Shown here piece by piece: positions 62,630 through 64,000 of a DNA stretch of 64,000 nucleotides. The notes under the pieces were generated by a model that worked only from the letters and a program-made list of their open reading frames with translations, was not told the DNA's origin and searched no databases. The translations under genes were made by a program, and so were the position numbers. Every line of letters starts with the position of its first letter. Position 1 is the stretch's first letter. The stretch comes from Lachnospiraceae bacterium Marseille-Q4251 (GTDB lineage Bacteria > Bacillota > Clostridia > Lachnospirales > Lachnospiraceae), in contig JAGTTO010000001.1 in NCBI GenBank assembly GCA_018223435.1, positions 1 through 64,000 of the forward strand, in the 5' to 3' direction.

Positions 62630-62950
62630 TTACACCTCCTTGGTTGCAATCTTTATATATTTCTTTCCATAACTCTCCTGGATGGACTCAAGCCCGAGGA
62701 CCAGAGAATCCAGAAGCAGGGATGACTCCTTGGAGCATGTCCCTTCAAGTCTCAGTTCCAGATAACCTTCGTCCTGTCGGACGTCGGCTGCATCGTCGGT
62801 CAGTTCGTCGATGGAATTGATCGCGTTCACTGTCAGAGCGGAAACTGCTGCACAGATGATATCGGATCCTTCCTCCGCATATCCCGCATGGCCGCTGCTT
62901 CGAAAGCCGCGATACTGGTCCTGATGCTTAAAAACTGTAATTGTGATCAT
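62630..62950 (-). CDS. prp: Ribosomal-processing cysteine protease Prp
   Basis: The 106-residue protein (YsxB family) has [20 protein letters not shown], with the catalytic His and Cys. It removes the N-terminal extension of L27, whose gene follows six bases later, and lies five bases after rplU. Confidence 0.96.
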   Translation of the reverse strand: MITITVFKHQDQYRGFRSSGHAGYAEEGSDIICAAVSALTVNAINSIDELTDDAADVRQDEGYLELRLEGTCSKESSLLLDSLVLGLESIQESYGKKYIKIATKEV

Positions 62951-62955
62951 AACAA

Positions 62956-63261
62956 TTAAGCGTTGATTTTCTCAATCTTAACCTGAGTGTACTGCTGTCT
63001 GTGGCCGTTCTTTTTGTGATAGCCAGATTTCCGTTTATATTTGTAAACGATAACCTTTTTTGCTTTAGCGTTCTTTACAACGCTGGCAGTTACGGTAGCA
63101 GCTGCTACGTCAGCACCGACTTTCAGACCCTCGTTGCTTACAGCAAGAACGTTATCAAAGGTAACGGTCTCTCCTGTTTCTGCACCCAGTTTCTCTACGT
63201 TAATGATATCGCCTTCGGCTACTTTGTACTGTTTACCACCTGTTGCAATAATTGCGTACAT
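62956..63261 (-). CDS. rplU: Ribosomal protein L21
   Basis: The 101-residue protein is bL21 ([44 protein letters not shown]). It is the first gene of the rplU-prp-rpmA-obgE operon. GGAGGTG precedes the ATG, and a consensus promoter lies about 85 bases upstream. Confidence 0.98.
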   Translation of the reverse strand: MYAIIATGGKQYKVAEGDIINVEKLGAETGETVTFDNVLAVSNEGLKVGADVAAATVTASVVKNAKAKKVIVYKYKRKSGYHKKNGHRQQYTQVKIEKINA

Positions 63262-63338
63262 ATGGCACCTCCTATTATCATTACTCGCCAGATATGGTGA
63301 CTGTCAGACAGTTCTTATACCTCTCTGTGCGGCATACT
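63262..63338 (-). ncRNA. Putative L21 leader (autoregulatory 5' UTR)
   Basis: The transcript between promoter and rplU is about 75 bases and contains a hairpin built on ACTGTCTGACAGT. Structured L21 leaders occur at this place in Firmicutes; the exact fold is not verified here. Confidence 0.4.
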
Positions 63339-63343
63339 TGCAT

Positions 63344-63372
63344 ATAATAGCATGAGTTTTTCGCTGTGTCAA
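63344..63372 (-). promoter_or_regulatory. Promoter of the rplU operon
   Basis: On the minus strand TTGACA (63367-63372), 17 bases, TATTAT (63344-63349). Confidence 0.85.
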
Positions 63373-64000
63373 GCATTTTCACTAAAATTCGTGGATTTAT
63401 TTTCTGCCGGGTTACGGGTCGCCAGAAACTGATCCAGCAGGGGCTTGCGAAGTTTTTTCCGGGTGACTTCCACAAGCTCCAGGGCCGTCATATCGACCAG
63501 CGTGGTCTTTATTGGATCCCGTTTCAGCCAGGACGCAAATTCCTCCATCAGAAGTTTTCGGTTTTCCGCTGCGTCCATATTGATGAAATCGACAACGATG
63601 ATGCCGGAAAGGTTCCGGAGCCGGATCTCCCGGGCGATCTCCCGGGCCGCTTCCAGATTGATCTTCAGGAAAGTATCCTGCTGATTTTTATTCCCGTCAA
63701 ATTTGCCGGTGTTTACATCGATGACCGTCAGCGCCTCCGTCGGCTGGATCACGAGATAAGCGCCGGATTTCATCCAGACCTTTTCCTTCAGGGCATTTTC
63801 CAGGGCTGTCTCCAGGCTGTGGAGCTTGATCAGCGGAAGCAGGGGATCCTCGTAGAAACGAAGCTTATCCAGATCTTCCCGCTGGTAATGCTCGAGATAA
63901 TGGTGGATTTTCTCGTGAAGACCGGGATCGTCGGTGATGATCTCGGTGAGTCCCGCTTTATAGGTGTCCCTCAGGCTGGAGAGCCAGGTCGTGGGATTGT
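63369..64000 (-). CDS. Ribonuclease G/E family protein (partial, runs off the window)
   Basis: The visible C-terminal 209 or so residues contain the RNase E/G catalytic signature: LTVIDVNTGKFDG (catalytic Asp), IRLRNLSGIIVVDFINMD (second Asp), and LVDMTALELVEVTRKKLRKPL. The gene continues beyond position 64000 on the minus strand; the methionine at 63773 is internal. The short tail after the catalytic domain lacks the zinc-link CPTC motif, so it is a short form. It lies upstream of rplU, as in many Clostridia. Confidence 0.92.
   Translation of the reverse strand, partial: NPTTWLSSLRDTYKAGLTEIITDDPGLHEKIHHYLEHYQREDLDKLRFYEDPLLPLIKLHSLETALENALKEKVWMKSGAYLVIQPTEALTVIDVNTGKFDGNKNQQDTFLKINLEAAREIAREIRLRNLSGIIVVDFINMDAAENRKLLMEEFASWLKRDPIKTTLVDMTALELVEVTRKKLRKPLLDQFLATRNPAENKSTNFSENA

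Noticed and set aside
1..64000. CRISPR arrays, tRNA or rRNA genes
   Set aside because: No regularly spaced direct repeats and no cloverleaf or rRNA-like segment were seen in any gap; a tRNA scan could confirm this.

Overview
The window reads as chromosomal DNA of a Gram-positive, spore-former-type Clostridia, most likely a member of the Lachnospiraceae. The reasons are the gene content and order: mreBCD-PBP2-minCDE-rodA, yggS-sepF-ylmH-lspA-rluD, rplU-prp-rpmA-obgE-yhbY-nadD-yqeK-rsfS, an L27 with a cleavable N-terminal extension, Bacillus-type LexA boxes, CcpA cre sites, strong AGGAGG ribosome binding sites and TTGACA/TATAAT promoters. Most of it is core chromosome with long co-directional operons. 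No rRNA, tRNA, CRISPR array, intact transposase or prophage is visible.

Layout. 1-7.8 kb (+): GH125 mannosidase, dCMP deaminase, M32 carboxypeptidase, malic enzyme, an A+T-rich LtaS-type membrane phosphotransferase and an AlkD-like HEAT-repeat protein. Two dispersed hairpin repeats sit in front of genes here. 7.8-10.5 kb (+): a nucleoside salvage operon (udp, deoB, deoC) ending in a strong terminator, then a 165-bp MITE-like hairpin. 10.9-14.3 kb (-): M29 aminopeptidase and a GHKL kinase/LytTR regulator pair. 14.4-17.6 kb (+): a divergent secreted protein whose promoter carries a tandem LytTR-like site, and an XRE-type membrane regulator. 17.8-27.7 kb (+): mutS, mutL, miaA, a PLP enzyme and two flavoproteins. 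27.8-38.4 kb (+): radC, then cell-shape and division genes (mreBCD, PBP2, minCDE, rodA), mgsA and a D,D-carboxypeptidase.

38.4-46.6 kb: a small Walker-A protein, a DUF378 membrane protein (-), then the operon HlyD-like/yggS/sepF/ylmH/aroB/lspA/rluD, a cytidylate-kinase-like gene and dtd. 46.6-49.7 kb: a shortened HPr-like gene that lacks the phosphorylatable histidine region and is bracketed by two perfect cre palindromes, the decayed remains of a two-subunit ABC exporter, and a DUF4317 gene. 49.7-52.1 kb (-): an orphan tyrosine recombinase with paired palindromes at its promoter, an SGNH hydrolase, a small unknown protein, and an inverted copy of the repeat that opens the window. 52.1-53.3 kb: divergent SOS pair yneA-like/lexA. 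53.5-58.9 kb (-): GH42 beta-galactosidase, aldo/keto reductase, choline-binding-repeat/SGNH protein, YhcH-family protein and a nuclease fragment. 59-64 kb (-): ribosome-biogenesis and NAD operon downstream of rplU, with an RNase G/E gene running off the right end.

The most interesting unexplained structures are the dispersed hairpin repeats upstream of genes (including a natural empty-site pair and two hairpins whose stems covary), the LytTR site between the two-component genes and the secreted protein, and the His-less HPr gene between inverted cre sites.
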